Source: Bacteroidales bacterium
Lineage (GTDB): Bacteria; Bacteroidota; Bacteroidia; Bacteroidales; UBA12077
Length of the DNA stretch: 52,235 nt
Direction of reading: 5' to 3'
NCBI GenBank assembly: GCA_013138975.1
Contig: WTBR01000129.1
Span: 1 to 52,235, forward strand
In this document: piece after piece, positions 8,023-17,108 of the stretch
Layout: each line of letters begins with the position of its first letter
Numbering within the stretch: the stretch's first letter is position 1
Notes under the pieces: generated by a model
Seen by the model: only the letters and a program-made list of their open reading frames with translations
Database searches by the model: none
What the model was told of the DNA's origin: nothing
Translations under genes and position numbers: made by a program

Positions 8023-9072
8023 ATGGCTAGAATAAATCCTGATTTTGCAAAAGAAATCTTTAAATACGGTAACGATGATTTTAATGCTTGTTACAATTGC
8101 GGAAATTGTACTGCTGTATGTAGCTTATCTGATAAAGACAATTCATTTCCACGAAAAATGGTACGAGCCACCGTGTTAGGATTGGATGAAAAAATAACCA
8201 GTTCTCTTGATCCATGGTTGTGTTACTATTGTGGCGATTGTGCCACAACATGTCCACGACAAGCAAATCCGGGAGAATTAATGATGTCGCTCAGAAGATG
8301 GCTAACTGCTAAATACGACTGGACTGGTTTGTCCGGGTTAATGTATAAATCTCTATTTTTCAGTCTATTTTCTTTTATAGCTGTGGCAATAGCTGTTATC
8401 TTGTTTAGTGCACAGCTTAGTTTTAATACAGAAGCGATAATGCACTTTGGACATCAATTTGAAATGTGGGCTATAATAGCTGTTTTTACATTAATTATTA
8501 CTCCTAATCTTGCAAGAATGTGGTGGTTTGTAATTCTAAAACCAGATATCAAAGTAAAATTTAAAACATATTTCAGAGAGTTTAAAGAGCTTCTAATACA
8601 TATGTTTACACAAAAAAGAACCTTGGGTTGTGACGATAGTCAAACCCGTTGGTTTATGCATCTTGTTCTTGTATTTGGTTATCTGGCACTTTTATTTACC
8701 ACTGTAGTTCTCGATTGGTTTGGTACTGAAAATCTATTCATTATTCTATTGGGATATGTAGAAAGTATTGCAATATTAGTTATTACATTCATATTTGTAA
8801 TTGGCAGAATAAAGCAAAACAGAGAAGTAAATAAGTTTTCACAGCCATCAGATTGGTTTTTTGTTATCTGGCTATTCTTACTTGGATTTACTGCATTTAT
8901 TGTTCGTGGTTTTATTGATTTAAGTATTATTGAAACTAATCTATGGTTGTATTTATTCCATTTGATTGTTTTAGTGCAATGGGCCCTTATCATAGTTCCA
9001 TTTGGGAAATGGACTCATTTTTTATATCGTTCATTTGCCATGTATTTTGAGAAAGTTAAGCAAGCCTTGTAA
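8023..9072 (+). CDS. QmoC-like HdrC-cytochrome b fusion (membrane quinone-linked subunit)
   Basis: 349 residues. The N-terminal HdrC part has two 4Fe-4S motifs: CYNCGNCTAVC (Cys23/26/29/33) and CYYCGDCATTCP (Cys67/70/73/77). From about residue 105 there are roughly six hydrophobic segments with histidines (HFGHQFEMW, IHMF, WFMHLVLVFGYL, LFHLIVLVQW) as expected for a HdrE/NarI-type haem b membrane domain. This two-part design is diagnostic for QmoC, which links the Hdr-like subunits to menaquinone. It closes the operon. No HdrB (CCG-domain) gene is present, which argues against a classical heterodisulfide reductase and for a Qmo-type complex. Confidence 0.86.
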   Translation: MARINPDFAKEIFKYGNDDFNACYNCGNCTAVCSLSDKDNSFPRKMVRATVLGLDEKITSSLDPWLCYYCGDCATTCPRQANPGELMMSLRRWLTAKYDWTGLSGLMYKSLFFSLFSFIAVAIAVILFSAQLSFNTEAIMHFGHQFEMWAIIAVFTLIITPNLARMWWFVILKPDIKVKFKTYFREFKELLIHMFTQKRTLGCDDSQTRWFMHLVLVFGYLALLFTTVVLDWFGTENLFIILLGYVESIAILVITFIFVIGRIKQNREVNKFSQPSDWFFVIWLFLLGFTAFIVRGFIDLSIIETNLWLYLFHLIVLVQWALIIVPFGKWTHFLYRSFAMYFEKVKQAL

Positions 9073-9181
9073 AAAAATAGAAAAGAAAATATTGTTAAAA
9101 AATGACCAACTAATCTCGGGCTTTTTCAACTTTCATTTATTATCTTTAAACTTTTCTACTAAAATTAAATAAATTCATTCC

Positions 9182-11137
9182 ATGAAAAAACTAATCTTTA
9201 GCTTACTAACTCTAGTTATAATTCAATTAAACTGCTTTGCTGATCCGGCTGAATTAATAAAAAACGCTGGAACTTCTAAAGACTATCCGAATGCAAATTA
9301 TCTTGTTGTTTTGGATGAAACTTCTGTTGATGTTCAGGAAACTGGATTAAGTTACAATACAATTCATAAGATTTACAAAGTCTTAACTGCCGATGGTGCT
9401 AAACAATTAAATCATTTAACCTTCGATTATGATCCACTTTCGGCTTTTATTGAAATTAAAGAGCTTACTATTTATCGTAAAAATGGTGTTGTTGAAAAAT
9501 TAGATGAAGAAAAGTTTTACGATTATCCTGCACCTGCACGAATGATTTATTGGGGTGCCAGAAAAAAAATGGTTGATATCGGAAAATTAGAACCTGGTGA
9601 TGGAATAGAAGTTAAGCTATTTAAAAAAGGTTTTACATATGCATTACTTTATGACACAAGCCAACCCGATGATTCAAAATATATTCCTCCAATGCGAGGA
9701 CAGTTTTACGATATCATTGAATATTGGTATGATCAACCTGTATTAAATAAAATTTATGAAATAAAACTACCTAATACAAAAGAACTTCATTATAAATTTT
9801 TTCATGGAGATGTAAAGCTTGATACTAAAAAAATGGCTGATAAAACCATTTATCGATTTACCAAAAAAGATATGATGCCCCTGGAAAGTGAACCTGAAAT
9901 GGTAGGATTATCTGATGTTGCACCCAAATTATTATTAACAACCACTGCTGATTGGGAAGCAAAATCCTTATGGTTTCATGGTGTGAACGAAGATTTTGGT
10001 AGTTTCGAATCGACTCCTGAAATTGATAAGAAAGTAGCTGAAATACTTGTTGGAGCTAAAAATGAGATGGATAGTATTTCGCGATTAAATCATTGGGTTG
10101 CCGATAATATCAGATATTCCGGAATATCCATGGGTGAAGGTGAAGGTTATACTTTACATACTGGAGATATGACTTTTACTGATCGTTGTGGTGTTTGTAA
10201 GGATAAAGCCGGAATGGTAATTGCATTTTTACGTGCTGCCGGGTTTGAATCATATCCTGCAATGACTATGGCCGGATCACGAATTGAAGATATTCCTGCC
10301 GATCAGTTTAATCATAGTGTTACTATAGTAAAGCTTCGGAATGGTCAATATAAAATACTCGATCCTACCTGGATACCTTTCGTACGTGAAGAATGGTCGA
10401 GCCTTGAGCAACAACAAAATTATTTAATGGGAATTCCTGAGGGTGCTGATTTAATGATTACTCCAATTTCTGCTCCTGAAAATCATCCTTTAAAAATAAC
10501 AGGAAATACAAACATTCTTGAAAATGGAACTTTGGAAGGTAATATTACTGTTTTTGCAGAAGGACAGTCAGATGCATCGTTACGAGGAATATTTACAAGA
10601 AACTTAAAGTCAAAATGGGATCAATCACTAGAAAATGAATTAAGACTTATATCTGAGGATATGGAAATAATTGAAATGACCTATAGTGATCCTTATGGAC
10701 ACATGGAAGGTCCTATGAATATTTCTGTTAAATTTAGAATCCCTGATTATGCGATTGTTACTGATCAGGAAATTATATTCACTCCTATTGTTGCTTCTAA
10801 TATTTTTATAAGAGCTCAAGCTCATTTGTCTGCAAATGTCGATAGCGTAGAAAAAACTTATCCTTTCAAAGACCGATGCAGTCGATTGGTTGAATTAAAC
10901 GAAACTATTACGCTACCTGCATTTGCTGGAGCTTCTTATATCCCTGAAGAAAATGATATTGATGGTTCAGCCGCTTCGTTTAGTGGAAATTATAAAATTA
11001 AGAATAATCAAATTCTATTATCTGAAAAAATCATAATCAAAAAGCGATTATTCGAACCTGATGAGTGGACTAATTATAGATCTGTTGTTAAAGCGCAACA
11101 GAAGTTTGCAAATGAGAAAATTATTTTATCAAGATAA
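9182..11137 (+). CDS. Exported DUF3857/transglutaminase-like protein with intact triad
   Basis: 651 residues with a signal peptide (MKKLIFSLLTLVIIQLNCFA). The DUF3857 domain spans roughly residues 50-220, and a transglutaminase-like fold follows. The catalytic set is visible: Cys339 in GVCKDKA, His378 in FNHSV and Asp394 in LDPTW. A C-terminal beta-rich region of about 200 residues follows (DUF2569/DUF3858-like position, not identified with certainty). Such periplasmic or surface proteins are very common in Bacteroidota, but their substrates are unknown. A TATCTTTA at 9141-9148 could be the promoter -7 element. The next gene, 20 bp downstream, is a paralog that has lost the catalytic Cys. Confidence 0.85.
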   Translation: MKKLIFSLLTLVIIQLNCFADPAELIKNAGTSKDYPNANYLVVLDETSVDVQETGLSYNTIHKIYKVLTADGAKQLNHLTFDYDPLSAFIEIKELTIYRKNGVVEKLDEEKFYDYPAPARMIYWGARKKMVDIGKLEPGDGIEVKLFKKGFTYALLYDTSQPDDSKYIPPMRGQFYDIIEYWYDQPVLNKIYEIKLPNTKELHYKFFHGDVKLDTKKMADKTIYRFTKKDMMPLESEPEMVGLSDVAPKLLLTTTADWEAKSLWFHGVNEDFGSFESTPEIDKKVAEILVGAKNEMDSISRLNHWVADNIRYSGISMGEGEGYTLHTGDMTFTDRCGVCKDKAGMVIAFLRAAGFESYPAMTMAGSRIEDIPADQFNHSVTIVKLRNGQYKILDPTWIPFVREEWSSLEQQQNYLMGIPEGADLMITPISAPENHPLKITGNTNILENGTLEGNITVFAEGQSDASLRGIFTRNLKSKWDQSLENELRLISEDMEIIEMTYSDPYGHMEGPMNISVKFRIPDYAIVTDQEIIFTPIVASNIFIRAQAHLSANVDSVEKTYPFKDRCSRLVELNETITLPAFAGASYIPEENDIDGSAASFSGNYKIKNNQILLSEKIIIKKRLFEPDEWTNYRSVVKAQQKFANEKIILSR

Positions 11138-11157
11138 ATCTATTTAACTGAAGTATT

Positions 11158-12981
11158 ATGAAATATATAAATATAATCAGCCTAATCATTATATCGCTTA
11201 TTTTTAGTTCATGCGGGAATAATGAATTAGAAAAAAACCAGGATGCTGTATATAAATCAATCAAAAAGATTTATACTTTAAATTCAGATGGATCGATAAA
11301 CTATCAGTATCAGCACCAATTAAAATATATTACTCACTATTCATTTAACAACTTGTTTGGAGAATCATTTATCGTTTATAATCCTGAACAACAAGAATTA
11401 AAAATTAATAAAGCAGAAACAAAAATGCTTGACGGAAAAATAGTTCCGTCGCCAGAAAACGCATTTAATAAAGTTTTACCGCATTTTGCAGATGGAGTTC
11501 CTGCTTATAATCATTTTCGAGAAATGGTTGTTACTCATACTGCATTAGAGCCAGGATGCTTCGTTGATTTTGATTATGAAGTAATTACAAGTGCAGGTTA
11601 TCTGCCATTCCTTTCCGGAAATATAATCTTACAAGAAATTGTTCCTGTTGAAAATCTTGAGATTATTGTGAATATCTCGGATAATGCGAAATTAAACTAT
11701 AAACTGGTAAATATTGAAAATCAGGCTATCGTTTCTAAAAAAGAAGGATTTACCCAGTACAAATGGACGTTTGAGAATATGGCTAATTTGAAAAACGAAG
11801 TAGATGAATCTCATGTTCAATCGTATTTACCAAGATTAATTTTTAGTACGGTTAATTTGACTGATGCTGTTTCAAAATTGTATTCTAAAGATGATTTAGA
11901 ACTTTCGGATGATATTAAAACATTCGTTAAGAAAAGAGTTTCGGGGATTAAGTCTGAAATGAATATCATAAATGAATTACAAACAATTGCAGGAAAGGAA
12001 TTGAATGATTTTCATATTCCACTTGAATATTCTTCTTATTCCATAAGACCTTTGAATGATGTTTGGAATTCAAACGGAGGAACTAATTTGGAGAAATCAC
12101 TGCTGTTGAATGAAATTATAAAATATAATGGTTTTGAAAGTAGAGTGATTATGGCTTTACCCACAGCCTTATACGATAAAAATATCGGATGTTTAAAAGG
12201 CTTCGGACATTTTTATATTCAGGTAAATGTTGATGGTGAAGATATAATTATTTCAACTGATGCTGATCAATCTAATAATCTTGCTTTCGAGCTAAAAAAT
12301 GCTGTCATTTTAGATTTGGAAGGAAATTCTATTCATCTTTCAGATATTGAATATAAGTTAGAATCATTGTTTATGGCGAATGGAAAATTTGAAATAAACG
12401 ATTCAGGTGACTTAAGCGGCAAATTAAACTTAAATGTACATGGTGTTAAAAATCCATATTTAAATTATCTTGAAGATGCTGAAAATGCAAAGGAAATAGC
12501 GGAGTCCATGTTTTCCGAAGAAGAAATTACTGACTTTAAGGTTTTGCTATTTGATAATACAAAAAGTGAAGTTGAAGCAAGTATTGAAGAAAAAGAAATA
12601 TGGAAAAATCAAGGGGATTATTATTTTGTAAAAATTCCAACATCTGATTATGGATTAAAAGGAGAACTTCTTGACTTCTTATTAAATGAAAGACAAACAG
12701 CATTAAAATTATCCTATCCTATCAATGAATCTTATAATTTCAATATTTCTATTCCTAAAGGATTTAATTTTGTTGCTCCTATCGTAAATAAAGTATTGAC
12801 TAATGAGATAGGAACGGTTAGAGTAGAAATTAGATTTGCAGATGATTCTATTTATTTGAAAAAATCTATAAAGATAAATAAGGTGGAAATTAGTCCTGCT
12901 GAATACGGTAGCTTTAAAAATCTTTTAGATATTTGGAATAAGAAAACTTACAATGAGATTATTTTAAAGAAAGTACTATAA
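11158..12981 (+). CDS. DUF3857-family lipoprotein with degenerate transglutaminase domain
   Basis: 607 residues. Lipoprotein signal MKYINIISLIIISLIFSSC with the lipid-modified Cys at position 19. The overall layout parallels the preceding gene: DUF3857 N-terminal region, transglutaminase-like core and C-terminal beta region. In the core, the segment NGGTNLEKSLLLNEIIKYNGFES aligns with the neighbour's CGVCKDKAGMVIAFLRAAGFES, so the catalytic Cys is replaced (Asn/Thr). The His (FGHFY) and Asp (STDAD) positions seem kept. It is therefore probably a pseudoenzyme or binding partner of the active paralog, and the two genes are 20 bp apart in one operon. Confidence 0.78.
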   Translation: MKYINIISLIIISLIFSSCGNNELEKNQDAVYKSIKKIYTLNSDGSINYQYQHQLKYITHYSFNNLFGESFIVYNPEQQELKINKAETKMLDGKIVPSPENAFNKVLPHFADGVPAYNHFREMVVTHTALEPGCFVDFDYEVITSAGYLPFLSGNIILQEIVPVENLEIIVNISDNAKLNYKLVNIENQAIVSKKEGFTQYKWTFENMANLKNEVDESHVQSYLPRLIFSTVNLTDAVSKLYSKDDLELSDDIKTFVKKRVSGIKSEMNIINELQTIAGKELNDFHIPLEYSSYSIRPLNDVWNSNGGTNLEKSLLLNEIIKYNGFESRVIMALPTALYDKNIGCLKGFGHFYIQVNVDGEDIIISTDADQSNNLAFELKNAVILDLEGNSIHLSDIEYKLESLFMANGKFEINDSGDLSGKLNLNVHGVKNPYLNYLEDAENAKEIAESMFSEEEITDFKVLLFDNTKSEVEASIEEKEIWKNQGDYYFVKIPTSDYGLKGELLDFLLNERQTALKLSYPINESYNFNISIPKGFNFVAPIVNKVLTNEIGTVRVEIRFADDSIYLKKSIKINKVEISPAEYGSFKNLLDIWNKKTYNEIILKKVL

Positions 12982-12991
12982 ATTTAACATT

Positions 12992-13126
12992 AATGAGAAT
13001 GTCCAAAAAGGATTAAAAGTCATTGCGAACGAAGTGAAGCAATCTGATTCCACTTTCTACAAAAGATTGCGTCGCTCATCCTTCGCTCGCAATGACTGCA
13101 CCTTTTCCTGTTTGGACATTCTCATT
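12992..13126. repeat. Intergenic inverted repeat, outer arms around a CATTGCGA-type dyad
   Basis: Perfect 16-bp outer arms AATGAGAATGTCCAAA (12992-13007) and its complement (13111-13126) enclose an inner imperfect dyad: AGTCATTGCGAACGAAG...GCAATCT against AGATTGCG...CGCAATGACT. The CATTGCGA/AGCAATCT sequence resembles widespread bacterial intergenic repeats. The outer TGTCCAAAAAG is shared with the three CTTCGACAAGCTC-type repeats later in the window. The right arm runs into the DHOD-like gene and supplies its TGA stop codon (13122-13124). Confidence 0.8.
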
Positions 13127-14111
13127 CATTTTCGAAGCTACTAAAATACTTCATAAATTGTGCCCGTTCATAAATTATTGGTTTCTCAATTTTCTTATAA
13201 CTAAGCTTTCCTATAAATTCATCTAAAGACTGGTATTCTTTTTGAATCATCCATGCTTCCATCTGCTTTAACATTAAATCTATATGTTTTGCTGTGTTTT
13301 TATATATGGTCGATGCTACCTGAACTGCCTTTGCTCCAACTAATAAATTCTTAAGTACATCATATCCATCAGCAATCCCGGTTGATGCTGCAAGATCGCA
13401 TTGAACTTTATCCGAGACCATTCCTATCCAACGAATACTGTTCGAGTTTTCGCCCGGCATACTAAAAATTCGTGACGACACCATTTTCTCGTCATCTAAA
13501 TCAACGTCAGGGCTATAAAACCGATTAAACAATACCATTGCCGATATATCTTCTCGCGACATTTTAATTAAGCTATCGGCCATTCCTGAGAAGTATGTGC
13601 TTAACTTTATTGCAATAGGTAAACTTGTATTTTTACGAACTGCCCTTATGATATCAAAATATATTTCTTCGATTTCCTGCCCTGAAAATTTCTGATCTCC
13701 CGGCAGAATAAACATATTTAATTCCAAGGCATCGGCTCCAGCTGATTCAATTCGCTCAGCAAAATTCACCCACTGTCCTATCGAAAAACTATTCAAACTT
13801 GCAATTACAGGTATATCAACCTGCTCTTTTGACCCTTCGATTAATTTAAGATAATTATCGACATTATGCTTTCGTGTGTAATATGAGATATAATCATCAG
13901 CATCGCCGTAATTATTGTAAACATTTGAGGCTGTAACTGCATCAATTTCCATCATTATTTGTTCTTCGAATAATGATTTTAAAACAACGGCACCTGCTCC
14001 ATTAATCTCTAAATTTTTTACTTTATCGACTGTATCAGTCATTCCCGAACTGGCAGCAATAATTGGGTTTTTTAATTCAAATCCCATGTATTTTGTTGAA
14101 AGATCTATCAT
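13122..14111 (-). CDS. Dihydroorotate dehydrogenase-like flavoprotein
   Basis: 329 residues, a TIM-barrel FMN enzyme of the DHOD class 1 type. Visible are the N-terminal MGFELKNPIIAASSGMT, the IPVIASLNSFSIGQWVNFAERIESAGADALELN strand-helix with its conserved Asn, PIAIKLSTYFSGM with the FMN-contacting Lys, and the phosphate-binding AASTGIADGYDVLKNLLVGAKAVQVAS. It matches the DHOD-like family common in anaerobes and Bacteroidota rather than the true PyrD; no pyr genes are near. The natural substrate is not established. It is transcribed towards the repeat at 12992-13126, and its stop codon lies inside that repeat's arm. Confidence 0.85.
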   Translation of the reverse strand: MIDLSTKYMGFELKNPIIAASSGMTDTVDKVKNLEINGAGAVVLKSLFEEQIMMEIDAVTASNVYNNYGDADDYISYYTRKHNVDNYLKLIEGSKEQVDIPVIASLNSFSIGQWVNFAERIESAGADALELNMFILPGDQKFSGQEIEEIYFDIIRAVRKNTSLPIAIKLSTYFSGMADSLIKMSREDISAMVLFNRFYSPDVDLDDEKMVSSRIFSMPGENSNSIRWIGMVSDKVQCDLAASTGIADGYDVLKNLLVGAKAVQVASTIYKNTAKHIDLMLKQMEAWMIQKEYQSLDEFIGKLSYKKIEKPIIYERAQFMKYFSSFENE

Positions 14112-14184
14112 ACTTAGTAATTTGTTTAATTAAGTTCTATTACTATGTAACAAGTACATTCTAATAAATGTTGTGAAAATTCAA

Positions 14185-14212
14185 TAAAAAAAGCCCAACT
14201 TACGTCAGGCTT
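14185..14212 (-). terminator. Rho-independent terminator behind the ferritin remnant
   Basis: On the minus strand AAGCC (14212-14208) pairs with GGCTT (14195-14191), followed by a run of seven T (14190 downward). It lies just beyond the ferritin-gene remnant, in the same relative position as the terminator behind the intact ferritin gene at 17058-17086. Confidence 0.6.
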
Positions 14213-14235
14213 AATCTCATTTTATTGAAATCGGG

Positions 14236-14393
14236 TTAATTATCCCTAAGGATTTAATCATTATATTTAATTTAAAGACGCAGTTTGTGTTTTGCCTCTT
14301 CTTGAACTAATCAAAAAAAGATTTCTTTTATATTTTAATCAGATATTTTACTAGCTAAATCGGCATATAATTTACTGACTCATTTTCCCTTTT
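14236..14393 (-). pseudogene. 3' remnant of a second ferritin-like gene
   Basis: Read on the minus strand, this gives KLYADLASKISD-stop-NIKEIFF-stop-LVQEEAKHKLRL-stop-IKYND-stop-ILRDN-stop, which aligns without gaps to the last about 45 residues of the intact ferritin-like protein at 17109-17567 (KLYTDLANKITDQNIKEIFLGLAQEEAKHKLRF). Four in-frame stops show it is dead. The 5' part is missing: the next base block is the end of the FtsX-type permease gene. The diiron EExxH motif (EEAKH) is still readable. Confidence 0.85.
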
Positions 14394-14395
14394 AA

Positions 14396-16741
14396 TTATT
14401 CATACCTCAAAGAATCAATAGGTTTAGCCTTTGATGATTTCAATGTTTGAATTGATATTGTTAGAAAAGCGATTACAATGGCTGCTACTCCGGAAAAAAG
14501 CATCACCCACCAATTGAAATTTATTCGATAAGCAAATCCGAGTAACCACTTATTCATATAGTAATATACAAATGGACATGAAATAATTACAGAAATAAGA
14601 ATCCATTTCAAATAACTTTTATTCAGAAGGATTATGATCGAAGTGGTAGATGCACCCAATGTTTTTCTAATTCCTATCTCTTTTGTACGCTGTTGTGCAT
14701 GAAAAAGAGATAATCCTAAAAGTCCAATACACGAAATAAGAATTGCAATTATAGAAAAAGATGAAACAACTTTACCAAAAGTTCTATCAGAGTTGTATTT
14801 TTTATCCATAGCTTCATCCAAAAAGAAATATTCAAAAGGATAATCGGGGTAAATTTCTGTCCAGACATTCCTCATTTCCTTTATAAAAGAAGATAAATTC
14901 TTGGTTTTATATTTTATGTGTAGATATCTAGATCTAGTATTTGGACAAATAATAATAGCGAATCTACCAACTTTTTCATGTAAGGAATAAAAATTAAAAT
15001 CCTTAACAACGCCTTTTAAATCCTGCGTTATTTCCACCAATTCTTCATAACTACAATCTGGAAATTCTGTTTTAATTTCATTAAGTAATGACTCATTAAT
15101 AATAATCTTATCCTTTAATTCACTTTCATCTTCAAAACTTTTGTATAAAAATTCAAGACCCAATGTTTCAATATAATCGTATTCTGCAAAAATTGCTGAA
15201 ATTGAGAAATCCTTCCCTTTAAAACTAAATGCAGTTGGCTGCAAAGCTCTTGCAAAATGATGATATGAATATCCTGCCTTATCAACATCTTTTAACTCCA
15301 AAATGCGAGATTTAATTACTTCGCACTTATCAATAGAATTTCTCATTTGAAGTACTAAAATGTTTTCCTTTTCAAATCCTACATCGTGATTTTGCAAAAA
15401 ACTTACCTGTTTATTAATCATTAAGGTAGACGCAATTAAAGCAATGGCAGAGGCAAACTGAAAAACCACTAAAATATCTCTCAGTTTCAGTCTTTTTCTT
15501 TTTTGCTTACTCCAATTCGCTAAACTTGATATTGGAGAAATTCTGGCAAGGTAAACAGCAATATAACCCCCTGATAAAAATGTACTTCCAAATAAAAGAA
15601 GTAATGAGAATAATATTACTTTAGCACTTGCATAATTAATAATAATCTCATCATGAATTAAGTTATTAAAAAATGGTCGAATAATTTCTACTAAAATTAT
15701 TGCGAATATAAATGCGAATAGATTCAATAAAAATGATTCCAAAAGAAATTGCTTAATCAACTGATATCGATTTGCACCAACAGTCTTTTTTAAGCCAATT
15801 TCTTTAATCCTTGTCGATGAAGAAGCTGTGTACATATTAATAAAATTAACACAAGCCATTAGCAATATTAGAATACCAATAAATGAAAAAATACTGATGT
15901 GTTTTCTGTAACTGTTTGCTTTCAGTTCAAACTGATGATGAGAATCTAAGTGAATACTTCTAAGAGATTGCAGACTTGAAACAAAAGCTTCAATAGGTGG
16001 ACCAGGAGCATCTCCAATATATTTTTCCACTAATACAGGGAATTTATTCTCAACCTCAACACTTTTCTCCTTATCGAAAAGCTTATAGTAGATATAAAAA
16101 CCCATGACTTTCCTACTTTTTAAACCTTGGTATGTTCGCATTCCCCGTTCTCCTTGAAGAGATACTACTACATTATAAGTAAAATGCATATTGGGTTTTG
16201 GATTTTCAAGAATTCCGGAGATAGTATAACTTACACCATCTATTATCATATTCTCGCCAACAGGACTTTTATTGCCAAAATGCTTTTTAGCAATATTTTC
16301 AGAAAGCAATACTAAATTTGGTTTTAAAAGCGAATTCGGATCTCCTTCTAGAATATCTATTCCAAAGAAATCGAGGAAATTCGTATCTGCCAACAAAATA
16401 TTGCTTTCATTTTGTGGAACATTATTTATATTAACCCGAATTTCATCAATGAAATCAAAACATGTGGTAACTTCCACTTCCGGAATATCGTTTTTACCTG
16501 CTTCATGCAAACACAATAAGCCTGTTGCCCTTGTAGAGATCTTGTTAATTGTTGTGTTAATTCTAAAAATCCTATCTGAATCAGGAATGTCAGAATCATA
16601 GCTTAGTTCATTATTAATATATAAAAATAAAAGAAGGCATGTGCTTAAGCCAATGGATAAACCAACTATATTAATAATAGAGAATACCTTATTCCTTAAA
16701 ATATGGCGAAAACTTAATTTTAACTGAAAAAGTAAAAACAT
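14396..16741 (-). CDS. ABC transporter permease of the FtsX/MacB type
   Basis: 781 residues. The start FLLFQLKLSFRHILRNKVFSIINIVGLSIGLSTCLLLFLYI is the typical Bacteroidota FtsX/MacB permease opening: a short amphipathic segment and the first membrane helix. A large periplasmic MacB-type domain follows, then three membrane segments (IGILILLMACVNFINMYTASSSTRIKEIGLKKTVGA at about 285-320), a second periplasmic domain, and a second FtsX block with QQRTKEIGIRKTLGAS near residue 690. The repeated KEIGxxKTxGA motif contacts the ATPase. No ATP-binding subunit is adjacent, so it must pair with one encoded elsewhere. It probably moves a lipid, peptide or drug, or transmits force; the substrate is unknown. 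It lies between the intact and the broken ferritin genes. Confidence 0.88.
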   Translation of the reverse strand: MFLLFQLKLSFRHILRNKVFSIINIVGLSIGLSTCLLLFLYINNELSYDSDIPDSDRIFRINTTINKISTRATGLLCLHEAGKNDIPEVEVTTCFDFIDEIRVNINNVPQNESNILLADTNFLDFFGIDILEGDPNSLLKPNLVLLSENIAKKHFGNKSPVGENMIIDGVSYTISGILENPKPNMHFTYNVVVSLQGERGMRTYQGLKSRKVMGFYIYYKLFDKEKSVEVENKFPVLVEKYIGDAPGPPIEAFVSSLQSLRSIHLDSHHQFELKANSYRKHISIFSFIGILILLMACVNFINMYTASSSTRIKEIGLKKTVGANRYQLIKQFLLESFLLNLFAFIFAIILVEIIRPFFNNLIHDEIIINYASAKVILFSLLLLFGSTFLSGGYIAVYLARISPISSLANWSKQKRKRLKLRDILVVFQFASAIALIASTLMINKQVSFLQNHDVGFEKENILVLQMRNSIDKCEVIKSRILELKDVDKAGYSYHHFARALQPTAFSFKGKDFSISAIFAEYDYIETLGLEFLYKSFEDESELKDKIIINESLLNEIKTEFPDCSYEELVEITQDLKGVVKDFNFYSLHEKVGRFAIIICPNTRSRYLHIKYKTKNLSSFIKEMRNVWTEIYPDYPFEYFFLDEAMDKKYNSDRTFGKVVSSFSIIAILISCIGLLGLSLFHAQQRTKEIGIRKTLGASTTSIIILLNKSYLKWILISVIISCPFVYYYMNKWLLGFAYRINFNWWVMLFSGVAAIVIAFLTISIQTLKSSKAKPIDSLRYE

Positions 16742-17108
16742 AAATAAGTTTTAAATGAGTATACAAATCCAAGCGCAAGTTTCAAAGCTAATATCCGCAA
16801 ATAAATTTTCATTTATTTAAATATTAAGTAATTAGCCGTTCCACGCTTAACTAATATAGCTGACATAAAATTATAATCAATTTATTGATTATAATAAATC
16901 CGTGTTACGCTTTGCGGATTTAAGTTTCAATGCTCGTGCCAAATTCACATTTCCCTACAGTACAATAACTTAATTAATAAACTTGTAAATTGTTGTTGTA
17001 TTTTACCACAATGACTGTTTAATTATACAACAAAAAAGTTGACAATTGATTTTAAAACAAAAAAATCCGGTATTTATACCGGATTCAAATTACTTTCTTT
17101 GTATTGAG
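16742..17108. other. Gene-free spacer with the ferritin terminator
   Basis: No coding region. The only clear element is a perfect dyad AATCCGGTAT/ATACCGGATT at 17064-17085. On the minus strand it is followed by a T-run, so it terminates the ferritin-like gene that ends at 17109. Upstream sequence for the permease gene is A/T-rich with no clear TAnnTTTG element that I can assign. Confidence 0.6.
17058..17086 (-). terminator. Terminator of the ferritin-like gene and probably the MBX-like operon
   Basis: Ten-base-pair perfect stem (17064-17085) followed on the minus strand by seven T. It is the first strong terminator after the long minus-strand operon that starts near 29209. Confidence 0.8.

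Noticed and set aside
2684..9072. Dissimilatory sulfate-reduction cluster
   Set aside because: Qmo-like genes are present, but no aprAB, sat, dsrAB or dsrMKJOP in the window.
12992..13126. Insertion sequence
   Set aside because: Perfect terminal inverted repeats but only 135 bp with no coding capacity; treated as a non-autonomous repeat.
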